Shown here one piece after another: positions 33,137-43,170 of a stretch of DNA of 64,000 nt (positions within the stretch are counted from its first letter, which is position 1; each line of letters opens with the position of its first letter). The stretch covers positions 15,870,501-15,934,500 of the forward strand of contig NC_092672.1 in the NCBI RefSeq assembly GCF_964355755.1, in the 5' to 3' direction. Both the position numbers and the translations under genes were made by a program. Source of the DNA: Antedon mediterranea. Taxonomy: Eukaryota > Echinodermata > Crinoidea > Comatulida > Antedonidae. The notes beneath the pieces are model-generated. The model did not search any database. It saw only the letters and a list, made by a program, of their open reading frames with translations, and was not told the DNA's origin.

Positions 33137-33655
33137 CGTATGTTAATACACTGTGCTCCAGTTGATTCAATTTGGCGCCAGTGGAGCACAGCGAAATAGT
33201 CACACACAAACAAATTAGTTTCAAACCACATCAGTGCTTTTAATAACTTGCGTTTAATACTTATGAAAGAACATACAATTCCAAAACATGTTTTTAAACT
33301 TTAGCGATTAAATAAAAAACCTATGTTAAAAATATGAATTATGTTGTAACATTTTGAACGTGTAGTAACCTATTGAACGTATACTACCAACTTTCAAATG
33401 TGTAGGACAATTATTATATGACGATCAAAATTTAAAGTTTAAAAAGTGTGTTGGAATTTTATGTTCTATCATAAATATACATTTTAAACGAACGAAAATT
33501 ACTAAAATCACTAATATCGCCTGAAACGAATTTTTCTTTTGCATCACGGATGGAGTAACCGATATTGATATTATATACCAAGTTAAAAAATTGTTTGTAT
33601 GTGACTATTTCCCTGTGCTCCACAGGCGCCAAATTGGATCCATTGGAGCATTAAG
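33137..33655. repeat. two hairpin-satellite heads facing each other
   Basis: An inverted unit at 33150-33195, with its head sequence running to about 33290, is followed by a forward head (33430-33610: GGAATTTTATGTTCTATCAT, GGATGGAGTAACCGATATTG) and a forward unit at 33613-33655. Satellite orientation is minus from 25.2 to 33.2 kb and plus again from here to 38.0 kb. Confidence 0.75.
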
Positions 33656-34429
33656 AGCCATTGTCTGTAACAATCAAAGATTTGGTGGCAGATGTAAAAA
33701 ATGGATTTCTCTCAAATTTTTACCATGAATAGACAATTCAATAAAAAGCATATCTACAACATTCATTTTAATTTTTAGCCTTTGTTGCCGGTCAATTATC
33801 CAAATTTTGATGTTTTTGCCATTTTTCACAGATTTTCTATAGTGAAAAAGAACTTGTATACTTATTTTAAACAAAAATACTTACAGTATACAGTTTTTGT
33901 TTATATCAGTGTAAACAACTAAGTATTGAGTTCCATTTAATGTAGAAAAAAAAATTTACAAAATGGAGTTTGGTTGATACCATTTAAAAAGGGGTGTTTA
34001 AAAAAAAATATTTTTTTTATAAAAGTATATATACCTCATAAACGTACCTATAACTTCCAAAGCGGTATTTTTATATCAATGAGGTTTTGTAATGGGATAG
34101 TCAATAGGATTTTCAACAATAATCAAGAAAAAAAATGGGGTAAATTTCGTACATAGGTTTTGTGTTGCCAGGAAAAATACAAAAAAAATACAAACAAAAT
34201 AACAACAAACAAAACACATGAAAGAAAATTTAAATATGGCTAATCCAATAATAAAATGTATATTTGGCTTGTCATAATGCTACTAGAGTCATACGAATAG
34301 TTTAGATAAAATACGAGAATGTGTTGCCAGGTTTATTTCAATTAATTGCCAGAAAAACAGTATTTTGCATTGAAATATTTAGTTGATGGAATATAACGTT
34401 AAACTTTGAAATAATTGCCTCCAGGTTTT

Positions 34430-35310
34430 TTTTTTATTTTGACATCTATTTTTTGTAAAGAGATACAGAAAGACGTCCCAAAAATCTGAACTTGTAAATA
34501 GGTCATTTGAGGTCAAAAGGGGTCAGAATGCAAAACAGGACAGGTACCACTTTAGTTCAACTATTAATGTTTTATCAAAATTTACAAGATAGTTCATAAC
34601 AATTTTCAAGAAATTTTATTTTTCACCTATAGTTTTACCTTAGCAACCATTTCTATGTATAACTAAGGAAAGTAACTTAAAAAAGAAAATCACGTTGTTA
34701 TGAATACAAAGAATTTATTGCATTTGTACTTTTTCTCAATTCTAATAATCATAAAGAGATGACAAACTTGACCTTGGAAATTAATTCATTTTGAGGTCAA
34801 ATGAGGTCAACATTTTACCATAGTAACTGTTTCTATGCGAAAATATTTTAAAATTAAGGGTTTTCATAAATACTACTTAGTTTTACATTTCTACTTTTTC
34901 CCAAATTTACTTTAAATACTGAATCTTGACAAATCTGAATAAAGGTAAAAAATTGACCTTTAGTGTTATCTTAAACCTGTTTCTATATATAACTAAGGAT
35001 AATTTAAAAAAAAAATAAAATGACATCAAAATTTTACCTATAGTGTATTTTAGCAACTCTTTCTATGCGTTACTAAGTTTTTTTATTACGGCGTTTCATG
35101 ACTACAAACAATTGATTACATAGCTTTCTAATTTTTCCCAAATTTACGTATCTACTGAATCCCAAAAATCACAGAAAAAGTCTGATCTTGTGAAAGGGTC
35201 ATTTGTGGGTCAAATTATGTGAAAATGTATTATTCATGTTATTTTAGAACCTGTTTCTATGCGTAACTAAGGATAATTTTTTATATATAGTTTTTTAAAA
35301 AAGAACCTTC
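34430..35310 (+). repeat. decayed tandem repeat, about five units
   Basis: Blocks with 'TTTTAGCAACC.TTTCTATG..TAACTAAGGA' recur near 34652, 34831, 34980, 35071 and 35253. They alternate with GAGGTCAAATGAGGTCA and TTTTTCCCAAATTTAC blocks. Periods vary from ~90 to 180. There is no coding signal. The preceding 33656-34430 is AT-rich with nothing recognised. Confidence 0.65.
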
Positions 35311-35336
35311 CGTAACCCTCGGGACCTGGAAAAGTG

Positions 35337-35822
35337 GCCGCTTACGGGAGGTTCTGCCGATAAAGGGCCAACATCACGTATTATGGCTATGCACGATATT
35401 GTCAGTGTTCTTAACCCAACGAGCCTCTCAATTTTCCAGAACTGATATGTTTAGTGCCTCTGGAGCACAAGAAAAATGTACAAAATTTTATGATACCCTC
35501 CAGGATTCTATTGATGCGTTCTTCCCGAAACGTGTTGTGAAACGTCATCCGACTGACATACCTAAAAGGTATGTCTTCTGCTGAGTGGCATAAACACATT
35601 CGTACCCTCTCGGGGCGATGTAAACAAAGAGATATCGTGTTGGATAACGCTGAAATTGTGGACTCAAAAGTTATTGCTGATAGTGTTTGTGCTCATCTGA
35701 CCAATGTCAATGATTCACTTGAGGCTTTAGACAGACAGATATTACCAGCCTTTCTTCCATCGAATAAACCTCAACAATTAGAGCATTGGGAAGTCTTAAC
35801 ATTCAAAACATTCAGTGACTAA
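35337..35822 (+). pseudogene. LINE linker fragment (between endonuclease and RT), internally deleted
   Basis: Two frames read KCTKFYDTLQDSIDAFFPKR plus VVKRHPTDIP, and then, after a shift, AEWHKHIRTLSGR, ADSVCAHLTNVNDSLEALDR and PAFLPSNKPQQLEHWEV. The second ends just before the expected 'GPDGIP' RT block. This is the linker region of a CR1-like LINE with the middle missing. At its 3' side it runs into the hairpin satellite near 35800. Confidence 0.65.
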
Positions 35823-35824
35823 TT

Positions 35825-35951
35825 ATTTGTATTTTATCACTGTGCTCCACTGACGGCAAATTGAGTCCACTTGAGCACAGTGTATTAAAATACGAAAATA
35901 TAATTATTAACATTCAGTGACTTATTTCTATTTTATATCACTGTGCTCCAC
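35825..35951 (+). repeat. hairpin satellite units left of the minisatellite element
   Basis: One full unit (TCACTGTGCTCCACTGACGG ... TGAGCACAGTGTATTAA) is followed by the start of a second that is cut at CTCCAC (35946-35951). The second unit resumes at 37896 with the same CTCCAC, giving a candidate target duplication. Confidence 0.85.
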
Positions 35952-35999
35952 TATGGAACGCCTCCTCTGCCTTCAGTTCATATTTGTCAGTACACACCA

Positions 36000-36320
36000 A
36001 TCGTCATGCAGTACATACCAATGGTCATGCAGTACACACCAATCGTCATGCAGTACACACCAAACATCATGCAGTACACACCAATCGTCATGCAGTACAC
36101 ACCAAACGTCATGCAGTACACACAAATTGTCATGCAGTACACACCAATCGTCATTCAGTACACACCAAACATCATGCAGTACACACCAATGGTCATGCAG
36201 TCGTGCATGCAGTACACACCAATGGTCATGCAGTACACACCAATCGTCATGCAGTACACACTAATCGTCATGCAGTACACACCAATCGTCATGCAGTACA
36301 CACCAATCGTCATGCAGTGA
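36000..36320 (+). repeat. 21-bp minisatellite, left arm
   Basis: About 15 copies of GTCATGCAGTACACACCAAT + C/G/A, with substitutions mainly at the CG/CA position (ATCG, AACA, ATGG). The unit is a multiple of three and lacks stops on the forward strand, so all three plus frames stay open (HAVHTNR, QYTPIVM, CSTHQSS). These are not real proteins. One unit carries a GTCGTGCATGCAGTACAC variant at ~36199. Confidence 0.9.
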
Positions 36321-36469
36321 AATATTGCGTAATTTATACTGCCAACTATCAACAAAATCGAATATCACGTGACGTTTATTAGACGGCTGTAAAACTAAGG
36401 CCATCGATTTTTCTTTTTCTTTTATGCTTGACATACTGTACTTATTTTAACCACTACACATATCTGTAA

Positions 36470-37078
36470 GGCCCTGTTTCTGCTGCCAAGAAAATACCGT
36501 ATTTTATACGGTATTTTTTTAATATGTGTAGATGTGTACTGCATATATAAATCTGTGTGGGGAGGGAGGGGGAGGGGATGGGAAGAAGAGGATGGGGAAG
36601 GAGGGGTGGGGAAGGAGGGGATGGGGAAGCTAAAATTTCCGGCCAACTAAAAGGTAATAAAAGGGACAACCACATTTATAAAGACATTTCTAAAAAAATA
36701 AAGCAGGAGTACGGAATAGACTTGTCTCCAAAGCAAGTAAATTCAAAGCTGAAGAGCCTGCGAAAGCAGTAAAAGATTGTAAAAGACAATAACTCAGGAA
36801 GGGAACGAATTACTTGTCCTCATTACGATGTTTTCTGTGCTCTCACAACATCTCTATCACTAGGGCTAGGCTGTTGAAATTGAGACGTAAAACTTCCTTT
36901 ATTGCGACTTTTAATTATCGACCAAATAAATGAATGGCAATTTGGGTAAAAAGGATGAAATTTAACACGACCACCAAAGAAGTATTGTTAGCAGAAACGG
37001 GGTACTAAAAAATACGGTATAAAAAATACCGTATTTTTATACCGTATTTTGAGCAGTTGTTGCAGCAGAAACAGGCCC
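36470..37078 (+). mobile_element. small Harbinger derivative (609 bp)
   Basis: The ends GGCCCTGTTTCTGCTGC and GCAGCAGAAACAGGCCC are inverted copies, flanked by TAA at 36467-36469 and 37079-37081, the target of PIF/Harbinger. Next to both ends are ATACCGTATTTT palindromes. The element keeps a fragment of the Harbinger Myb/SANT-like gene but no transposase. It lies in the centre of the minisatellite-armed element. Confidence 0.82.
36653..36850 (+). pseudogene. Harbinger Myb/SANT-like domain fragment
   Basis: The frame reads NKRDNHIYKDISKKIKQEYG, then IDLSPKQVNSKLKSLRKQ, a TAA where Tyr is usual, and KIVKDNNSGRERITCPHYDV. 'I...I......G...S..Q...K...L...Y' and the following 'D.NN.SG' are the signature of the Myb/SANT-like helix-turn-helix proteins partnered with Harbinger transposases. 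The GA-rich sequence before it (36557-36640, GGGAGGGGGAGGGG) is a microsatellite, so the long Gly/Arg stretch there is not real protein. Confidence 0.7.
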
Positions 37079-37262
37079 TAAATGCTCTGTTTTTTTATAT
37101 ATACAATTAATTTATTATGCGAGACACAGGCGCGGCTAGGAGGCCATTGCAATTATTGAATTCCATAAAAGAAGTTTAAATAGTCTTAGTTTTACAGCCG
37201 TCTAATAAACGTCACGTGATATTCGATTTTGTCGATAGGTGGCGGTATAAATTACGCAATAT

Positions 37263-37858
37263 TTCACTGCATGACGATTGGTAAATACGGAATGACGATT
37301 GGTGTGTACTGCATGACGATTGGTGTGTACTGCATGACCATTGGTGTGTACTGCATGCACGACTGCATGACCATTGGTGTGTACTGCATGATGTTTGGTG
37401 TGTACTGCATGACGATTGGTGTGTACTGCATGATGTTTGGTGTGTACTGCATGACGTTTGGTGTGTACTGCATGACGATTGGTGTGTACTGCATGATGTT
37501 TGGTGTGTAGGCTACTGCATGACCATTGGTATGTACTGCATGACGATTGGTGTGTACTGCATGACGATTGGTGTGTACTGCATGATAAATGTGAACTGAA
37601 GGCAGAGGAGGCGTTCCATAGTATGTGTACTGCATGCACGACTGCATGACCATGGGTGTGTACTGCATGATGTTTGGTGTGTACTGCATGACGATTGGTG
37701 TGTACTGCATGATGTTTGGTGTGTACTGCATGACGTTTGGTGTGTACTGCATGACGATTGGTGTGTACTGCATGATGTTTGGTGTGTACTGCATGACGAT
37801 TGGTGTGTACTGCATGACCATTGGTGTGTACTGCATGGCGATTGGTGTGTACTGCATA
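37263..37858 (-). repeat. 21-bp minisatellite, right arm
   Basis: The inverted counterpart of the left arm has about 25 units in two blocks (37263-37590 and 37623-37858), separated by an internal copy of the element end. The order of unit variants in the two blocks is nearly the same, pointing to a tandem duplication of the whole arm. Confidence 0.9.
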
Positions 37859-37895
37859 GATAAATGTGAACTGAAGGCAGAGGAGGCGTTCCATA

Positions 37896-38128
37896 CTCCA
37901 CTGGCGCCAAATTGGGTCCTCTTGAGCACAGTGTATTAACATACGAAAAGATATTAAAATGAGTGACTTATTTCTATATTATATCACTGTGCTCCACCGG
38001 AGCTAAATTTGGTCCACTGGACCAGTTACCGTAGTACTATTTCTATTTCGGAAGGCATAAATGGCGCTCCGTAGAAGTAGAGAATGCGCCAGTCGTCAGA
38101 ATGACGCTCTGAATATACCTCAAGCAAG
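37896..38128 (+). promoter_or_regulatory. ABCF3 5' flank built from satellite and a duplicated block
   Basis: Two hairpin units (37896-37935 and 37982-38022) are followed by TACCGTAGTACTATTTCTAT and GGCATAAATGGCGCTCCG and lead, without other sequence, to the ABCF3 ATG at 38129. The context AGCAAGATGG suits translation initiation. No TATA box is evident; the transcription start must lie in or upstream of this block. The same block exists at 23235-23393. Confidence 0.5.
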
Positions 38129-38201
38129 ATGGCAGCTTACAGAGAAGTCCTTACTGCCCGTTTTCCTCTGATAGACCATGACCTTTTAGAATATGTTACA
38201 G
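38129..38201 (+). CDS. ABCF3: ABCF3 coding exon 1
   Basis: ATG at 38129 opens MAAYREVLTARFPLIDHDLL followed by EYVT, and the exon ends after one base of the next codon at a GGTAATTC donor. ABCF3 (GCN20-type ABC-F ATPase) proteins begin with just such a short 'E-L-x-x-x-F-P-x-I-D-x-x-x-x-x-Y-V-T-G' helix. ABC-F proteins are soluble, lack membrane segments, and act on ribosomes. The yeast orthologue GCN20 works with GCN1 to control the eIF2-alpha kinase GCN2 through its N-terminal region, which is the part encoded in this window. The five visible exons total 455 nt (151 codons plus two bases); the two ATP-binding domains lie beyond 64000. All phases match across exons. Confidence 0.85.
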
Positions 38202-38767
38202 GTAATTCAAAGTTCATTCAATTCAATTGCAAAGGTATTCTTTTTTTTGTCTCAAGCGATTAAATACAATAAGATTAAGAACAAACACATAAACCCTAGA
38301 GGCCTAGGCTAGCCTAGGCTAGGCCTATTTGGATTTATAGGGCCTACTAGGCTCTAGCTAGGCCTAGGCCTAGTAGCTAGGGGGCTAGGCCTAGGGCCAG
38401 GCTAGGCAATAGTATAACATATGATATCTCGTTGATACTATATGTTATGTTCGGGACTCCGACAATGAATATAAACACTTCAAATATAGTGGTTTTGGAG
38501 GACTTTATTCTCACTGAACATTTTATGACTGCATGTGCTCTATTTTATCTATCTTCTTCTGCCGCCCTCTATCGGACGTTATGTCATGATGTGTATTGGA
38601 GGGTTACATTATACCCCCTCTCACTGAGAAGTGTCCCACTTCTTCAAATTATAGAATAATTATTATTCGGAACATTAAATTAGTATTTAGAAATCTGTTT
38701 AGAAATATTATGAATAGTTTTATAGGTTATTGTAGGAATTGTATAAATATCATCAAGTGGACATCTA
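38202..38767. other. ABCF3 intron 1, proximal part
   Basis: Includes a TAGGCC-rich tract (38296-38405) and otherwise AT-rich sequence. No gene. Confidence 0.5.
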
Positions 38768-39091
38768 CAGTAGAACCTTCATTTTACGTACGGTACGGGA
38801 CCAGAAGGCGTACGTAAAACAAGGGATTCGTAAAATCGAGGTTGACCTTAAATTGTCCCCAAATACGTAGCTATAAAGGCTACCGTGTTTGCCTACTTTA
38901 CTGTACAGCTTGCAGGTGGTCACTAGCTAGGCCTTGCCTACTAGACTATTCAGGCCAGGCTAGCAGGCCTAGCAAGATATGAGGCCTAACTAGAAAAGTA
39001 CAGTATATACTGATGACGTCATCGGTTATTTTAAGCGTACGTAAAATCAAGGGAACATAAAATCAGGGTACGTAAAATACAGGTTCTACTG
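38768..39091. mobile_element. pogo-like MITE (CAGTAGAACCT ends)
   Basis: CAGTAGAACCTTCATTTTAC and the inverted right end ending AGGTTCTACTG are flanked by TA (38766-38767, 39092-39093). TACGTAAAAT words are repeated next to both ends. At 324 bp it has no coding capacity. Confidence 0.85.
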
Positions 39092-40031
39092 TATCTGTAT
39101 TCTCGTCAAAGGATTGGTAATTGGTAAACGTGTTTGGTAGGTGTGGTGATTGGTAAATTGGTAACTTGATTGGTAGGTTACTTGGTAACATCTGATTGGT
39201 CTCAATCTAAAATAAAATTCTCTCCACCAAATATACAATCCCCAAAAAAAAAATCTATCACTCTCTGCAACAATAAAAATAAAACTCCAACCATATAATA
39301 TACGAAAAGCGTACATCAGCACTTCTATCTGCAACATGAACTGAATACCAAACAAGCATTCATTCAAACTCATTCTCTGCAACAATAAAAGTAAAACTCC
39401 AACCATATTACAGGGCTGCAAATTAACTTTTTCACTTGGTAGCACTATCAAATTTTTATGATGGCTCATAATAATTTTTGGTAGCACCACCAATTTTTTT
39501 AGTAGCACCTGTTCATCGACAACTTACCCCCTTCCCTCAAAACCCCATCCACGCAGATCCGTTTTTAGTTTAGTGGTGAGGGAGGTGTATAAAAATGAAC
39601 GTATCCTACAATGTACAAACTTGTATTTATGTATTGTTTATGATAATTATCTACGCGTCGATCGTAGGGTGGTTCGTAGGGTTAGTAATTTGTAAACACT
39701 AATGACGTCATCGCCTTTAGAAGCATGAACAATGGAAACAAACGATGTAGGTTGGTTGTATTGTTGGCTAATTAAATTCCTAGAAGACATCAATTTTTGT
39801 AGCCGCCCTACACATCGGTTGTCCTAATTTGGCAGGACATCCGCGGACGAGACGACATCGGGCCCAAGGCCCTCAGCTCATGCAGAGAGAGTTTCGGCGT
39901 CCTACACTATATAAATGATTTAATCCTACCTTGGATTAGCGAATTATAAAAACGACACCTAGGCTAGGAGGACACCAACCAAATGCAAAATAAATATATA
40001 TTCCGTGTTAAGATTTTGTAAATTAATATTA
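39092..40031. other. ABCF3 intron 1: simple repeats, hAT-like end
   Basis: A degenerate TTGGTAA-rich tract lies at 39110-39190. A ~30-bp block (CTCTGCAACAATAAAA.TAAAACTCCAACCATAT) occurs twice (39265 and 39377). CAGGGCTGCAAATTAACTTT at 39411 looks like one end of a hAT-type MITE (repeated GGTAGCAC follows). No coding region recognised. Confidence 0.45.
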
Positions 40032-41306
40032 CAGTCAACTCTCCCAATACCGGACACCCTTGGGCGGGCATATATTTTCCGGTTTTTCGAAAGTCCGGTT
40101 TCCTGAAAACATATTTTTAAAGTCATCACGTTGTCACCGAATGCTGCCCGGTACGGTCTCCTAGCGTAGGCAAGGCCTAGGCTAGGCTATGATTGTGTCA
40201 ATCTAGTTTTAATTAAATAAATACTGATAGGCCTAGGCCTACTTTATTAATATTAAGCTACAGTAATTCAATTTACCTTTTTTAAAAGTTACATTATTTA
40301 CTGTACCAATAAAACATGTTACAATAGTAAATTATTGTTTCTCAATGTGTTTTTAACGGCAAAAAGGCCTACGTACGTACGTACGGTGAACATAATTTCG
40401 GTCTGTTTATTGTTTTTCGTGAGCTAGCTAGCAGCAGCAGCATGGGTGAAGGGCTTTGATTGATGCGCATGTGCAGAGGTGTCATAATCAAATAAAAACG
40501 CCCACACCTAGACCACATGTTTTTTAAGCTCCTTTATTTTGACGTAATTTGATAGCAATGATGAAAATTGATTAGGTAAACGAGCCAAGCAATAATGACA
40601 CAATAATTAATTGGTAACATTTCAAAGTTTATTAACACTAGTTAAGTCAAGTTCATTCCGTTTACGTTTTGCCATAATGATTTCCAAATTTATAATGATG
40701 CACATTTTGAGTCCCGTTTTGCAATTGTGAATTTAACAATAATTTAAACAAAACAAAGACACAGGAATGTAAATTTAACTTTATTAAAAAACAATTCATA
40801 TGCTAAAAAACAGGGAGTTGTTAACAACTCCCTGCTAAAAACAATAGAGACATAGCGCTTCGATGTGAAAAAGCCCACCGCAGTTCGATACGCAACAAAG
40901 CAATTGCCGCCTCGTGGGTTAACAATGAACTGACCTGTCAATCACAGTGTAGTGCTCCATGGCAACATTATGATTTGATCGTACCGCGAAACGTCGCGCA
41001 CTTCATGCATGGTGAGGGTATGGTTAAAAGCTTTTGTACATTGTGAATGTAGTGAATCCGAGTCAGCGACGACGGTGTTACGTTGTTTTCGTAAATATTT
41101 GGAGTTTTTTAACCATCAGTCCGGTTTTCAGACGCTAATTTTCGTGTTTTGTACTTCATAATTTGTCCGGATTCCGGAATTGGGTATTCCGGTGTTCATA
41201 ATAAATTACAGTACATTTAGAATAGGGACAAATTGGGCCCTCCAAAAAAGTCCGGTTTTTCGTGAATTCCGGTTTTGGGAGAGTCCGGTATTGGGAGAGT
41301 TGACTG
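40032..41306 (-). mobile_element. Tigger/pogo-type non-autonomous element, copy 2
   Basis: Ends CAGTCAACTCTCCCAATACC / GGTATTGGGAGAGTTGACTG with TA flanks (40030-40031, 41307-41308). It is the inverted counterpart of 4278-5544 across its whole length, with scattered differences and small indels. It lies in ABCF3 intron 1. Apparent open frames at 41156-41593 are shared with copy 1 and run through the inverted ends, so they are not genes. Confidence 0.88.
40622..40675 (-). pseudogene. pogo/Tigger transposase N-terminal remnant, copy 2
   Basis: MAKRKRNELDLTSVNKL then TGA, the same 17-codon remnant as at 4907-4960. It shows the deletion is shared by both copies. Confidence 0.6.
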
Positions 41307-41308
41307 TA

Positions 41309-42780
41309 CGACAAAAGGCCCGACCAGAATTTAGAGGGGAAAAACATGCGAATCCTGGGAACAGTTTAGAGCTGTATTGCGTATCAAGTGACGCAAAATC
41401 TAGGTACACTGTTTGTAACCACCCCTCGTACCGAGTTAAAAAAACATGTGAGAGGTTTGCGGTGGTAAAACAGAGTATCACGTTTCATGACATGTGCCCA
41501 AAAAAACTAGGTCTGTATAAATTACGGTCTTCTGTCGGCAGTCTTTTTGAGCGACCGACTGAACGTTCTGATACTACAGTATATTTAGAATGAATTTGTT
41601 ACGATCTTTTTGTTGGCTTCGTTTCTTGAGTTCGCTATATTATTTTAATTAGTTGGCTTAGTTCATTGTGTTGGATCGTGCCTCTACGTTTACATTGTGG
41701 GAAATTTATATTCGCCGTTGAGAGTAAACACGCACGAAGGAAATGGTTACGAATAAAAAATATTATATTATATATTTCTTAGTAATGTACAAATTGGTCC
41801 TCCTCCGCCAGTCAAAATTAACACATTAATTTATAATTTTCACACCTTCTTGTTACTTCACTAAGAACATCGTAGGGTTGTTTATTAGGGTTACTAACGA
41901 AGCCAAACAATGTAACCTACAAAGCCAACAACGTAGCCTTAATCTATTTAACTAATAGATATTATTATAATTATTATATCATTAATTACATTATTTAGTA
42001 ATCATGCTGTAACCATACTGCCTAAAAAATGCTGATGGCTGTGCGGCGACAATTCTTTGTATTTGCCGCGCCCGCCCTGGCTAACTTATGTGTACGGCGG
42101 TAGAATTGTTTTATATTCCTTCTTTAAAACGGAGGTGATTTTCCACGAGGTTTGTGTCCGCGTGTCACACTGTGCTGTGTGTACTGTTTGGTGTCCTTTT
42201 GTGTGATTGGGTAAGGCAGCATGCAATAAATGGACAAACTTCCAATCACAACGAGTGTAAAATGTTTAGGGGCTTTGAACGCTTGAATGAACCTGACTCC
42301 GTTGTGGCGATGACGTGTGGAAACTCCTTGGTTGGTGAGCCTTCCGTATCTTTTTAACGAAAATAGTCGAGTCAACTACGCCCTCTATCTATTTTATGTT
42401 GAAACTTCAACTCTTGTTTTTAGAGATATTAATAAGACAATAGCGCCGTAAAGCTAGGTTACTTATTCCTTATTCGACATTCGTCAATGGAAGTTGGTTC
42501 CTTATTCGACGTTGGCATTCGCTAGGCTAGGCCAAAATTTTGAAATTGATAATTTCCCAGCGGTAAATATGCCATGCGCCACCAACCAATCTCTTGCAGT
42601 TACTTATATATTCAATCGTGAAGTTGGTTCCTTATTTGACGTTCGTACCAAAGTAGACATACCGGGCCAGGTACACAATAGTACAGATTGACGTAGAATG
42701 GTCCTGGCATTCCAGAAATGTGCCACTTTCCCCGGCCCAGTGTGGGCAAATACGTGTTTTAAAGCAATTTAAAATGTGTG
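41309..42780. other. ABCF3 intron 1: unassigned
   Basis: Contains TTGGTTCCTTATTCGACGTT-like words twice (42492 and 42625) and open frames at 42154 and 42124 that oppose each other and resemble no family. No RNA gene seen. Confidence 0.3.
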
Positions 42781-43170
42781 TTTATTCTGTATCTTGTTAC
42801 TAATAGACCGGGCGCCCAGAAGATTTATTCATGTGAAAAGCCACAAAAGGTCTGATGGGCTGATTATGTAGATATATGGCCAAGATTTAATAATCAATAT
42901 TGCTGCTGGGTCCTATCCTGTAAATTTACCCTGGGGACACCAAATAAGAGGGGTAAAAAATGGATTTAATCATGTGAAAAACCACACGGATAAAAGTTGT
43001 TGGACATATCCCCATATGTGTATACAATGTTAAAACAGCAATGACGGCAACTTTATCCTGTAAGCTGCCCGAGACAGTAGCCCCAAGTGACCACTAAAAA
43101 ATGGTGTTATTCATGTCAAGAGCCACACGGCTAATTCCTTTTGCATTGCAACTGTTACACATTATTATTT
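42780..43170 (+). repeat. three decayed ~140-bp units
   Basis: 'TTCATGTGAAAAGCCACA' recurs at about 42829, 42970 and 43113, each preceded by GGGCGCC/GGGGTAAAAAATGG-like sequence and followed by ATATGG/CATATC words. The repeat is old. Confidence 0.5.

Larger units (their letters stand above)
35952..37895. mobile_element. inverted-repeat element whose arms are 21-bp minisatellites
   Basis: The ends TATGGAACGCCTCCTCTGCC and GGCAGAGGAGGCGTTCCATA are exact inverted copies, flanked by CTCCAC on both sides. The arms (35952-36405 and 37180-37895) contain a 21-bp minisatellite and an inner conserved part (AATATCACGTGACGTTTATT). The right arm holds a second copy of the end sequence (37590-37622), so it was internally duplicated. 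The centre is occupied by a small Harbinger. It sits in a hairpin-satellite unit ~230 bp before the ABCF3 start. Confidence 0.85.

Noticed and set aside
35943-37942. Long open frames encoding HAVHTNR, QYTPIVM and CSTHQSS repeats on both strands
   Set aside because: They arise because the 21-bp minisatellite unit is a multiple of three with no stop. All three frames are open at once and no start, splice or domain signal is present.
41156-41593. Gene candidates in overlapping plus and minus frames
   Set aside because: They run through the inverted end of the Tigger-type element and are shared with copy 1, so they are repeat by-products.
42124-42375. Opposing ~80-codon frames, considered as a THAP-like or captured exon
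   Set aside because: No Cys/His spacing or conserved motif could be found on either strand.
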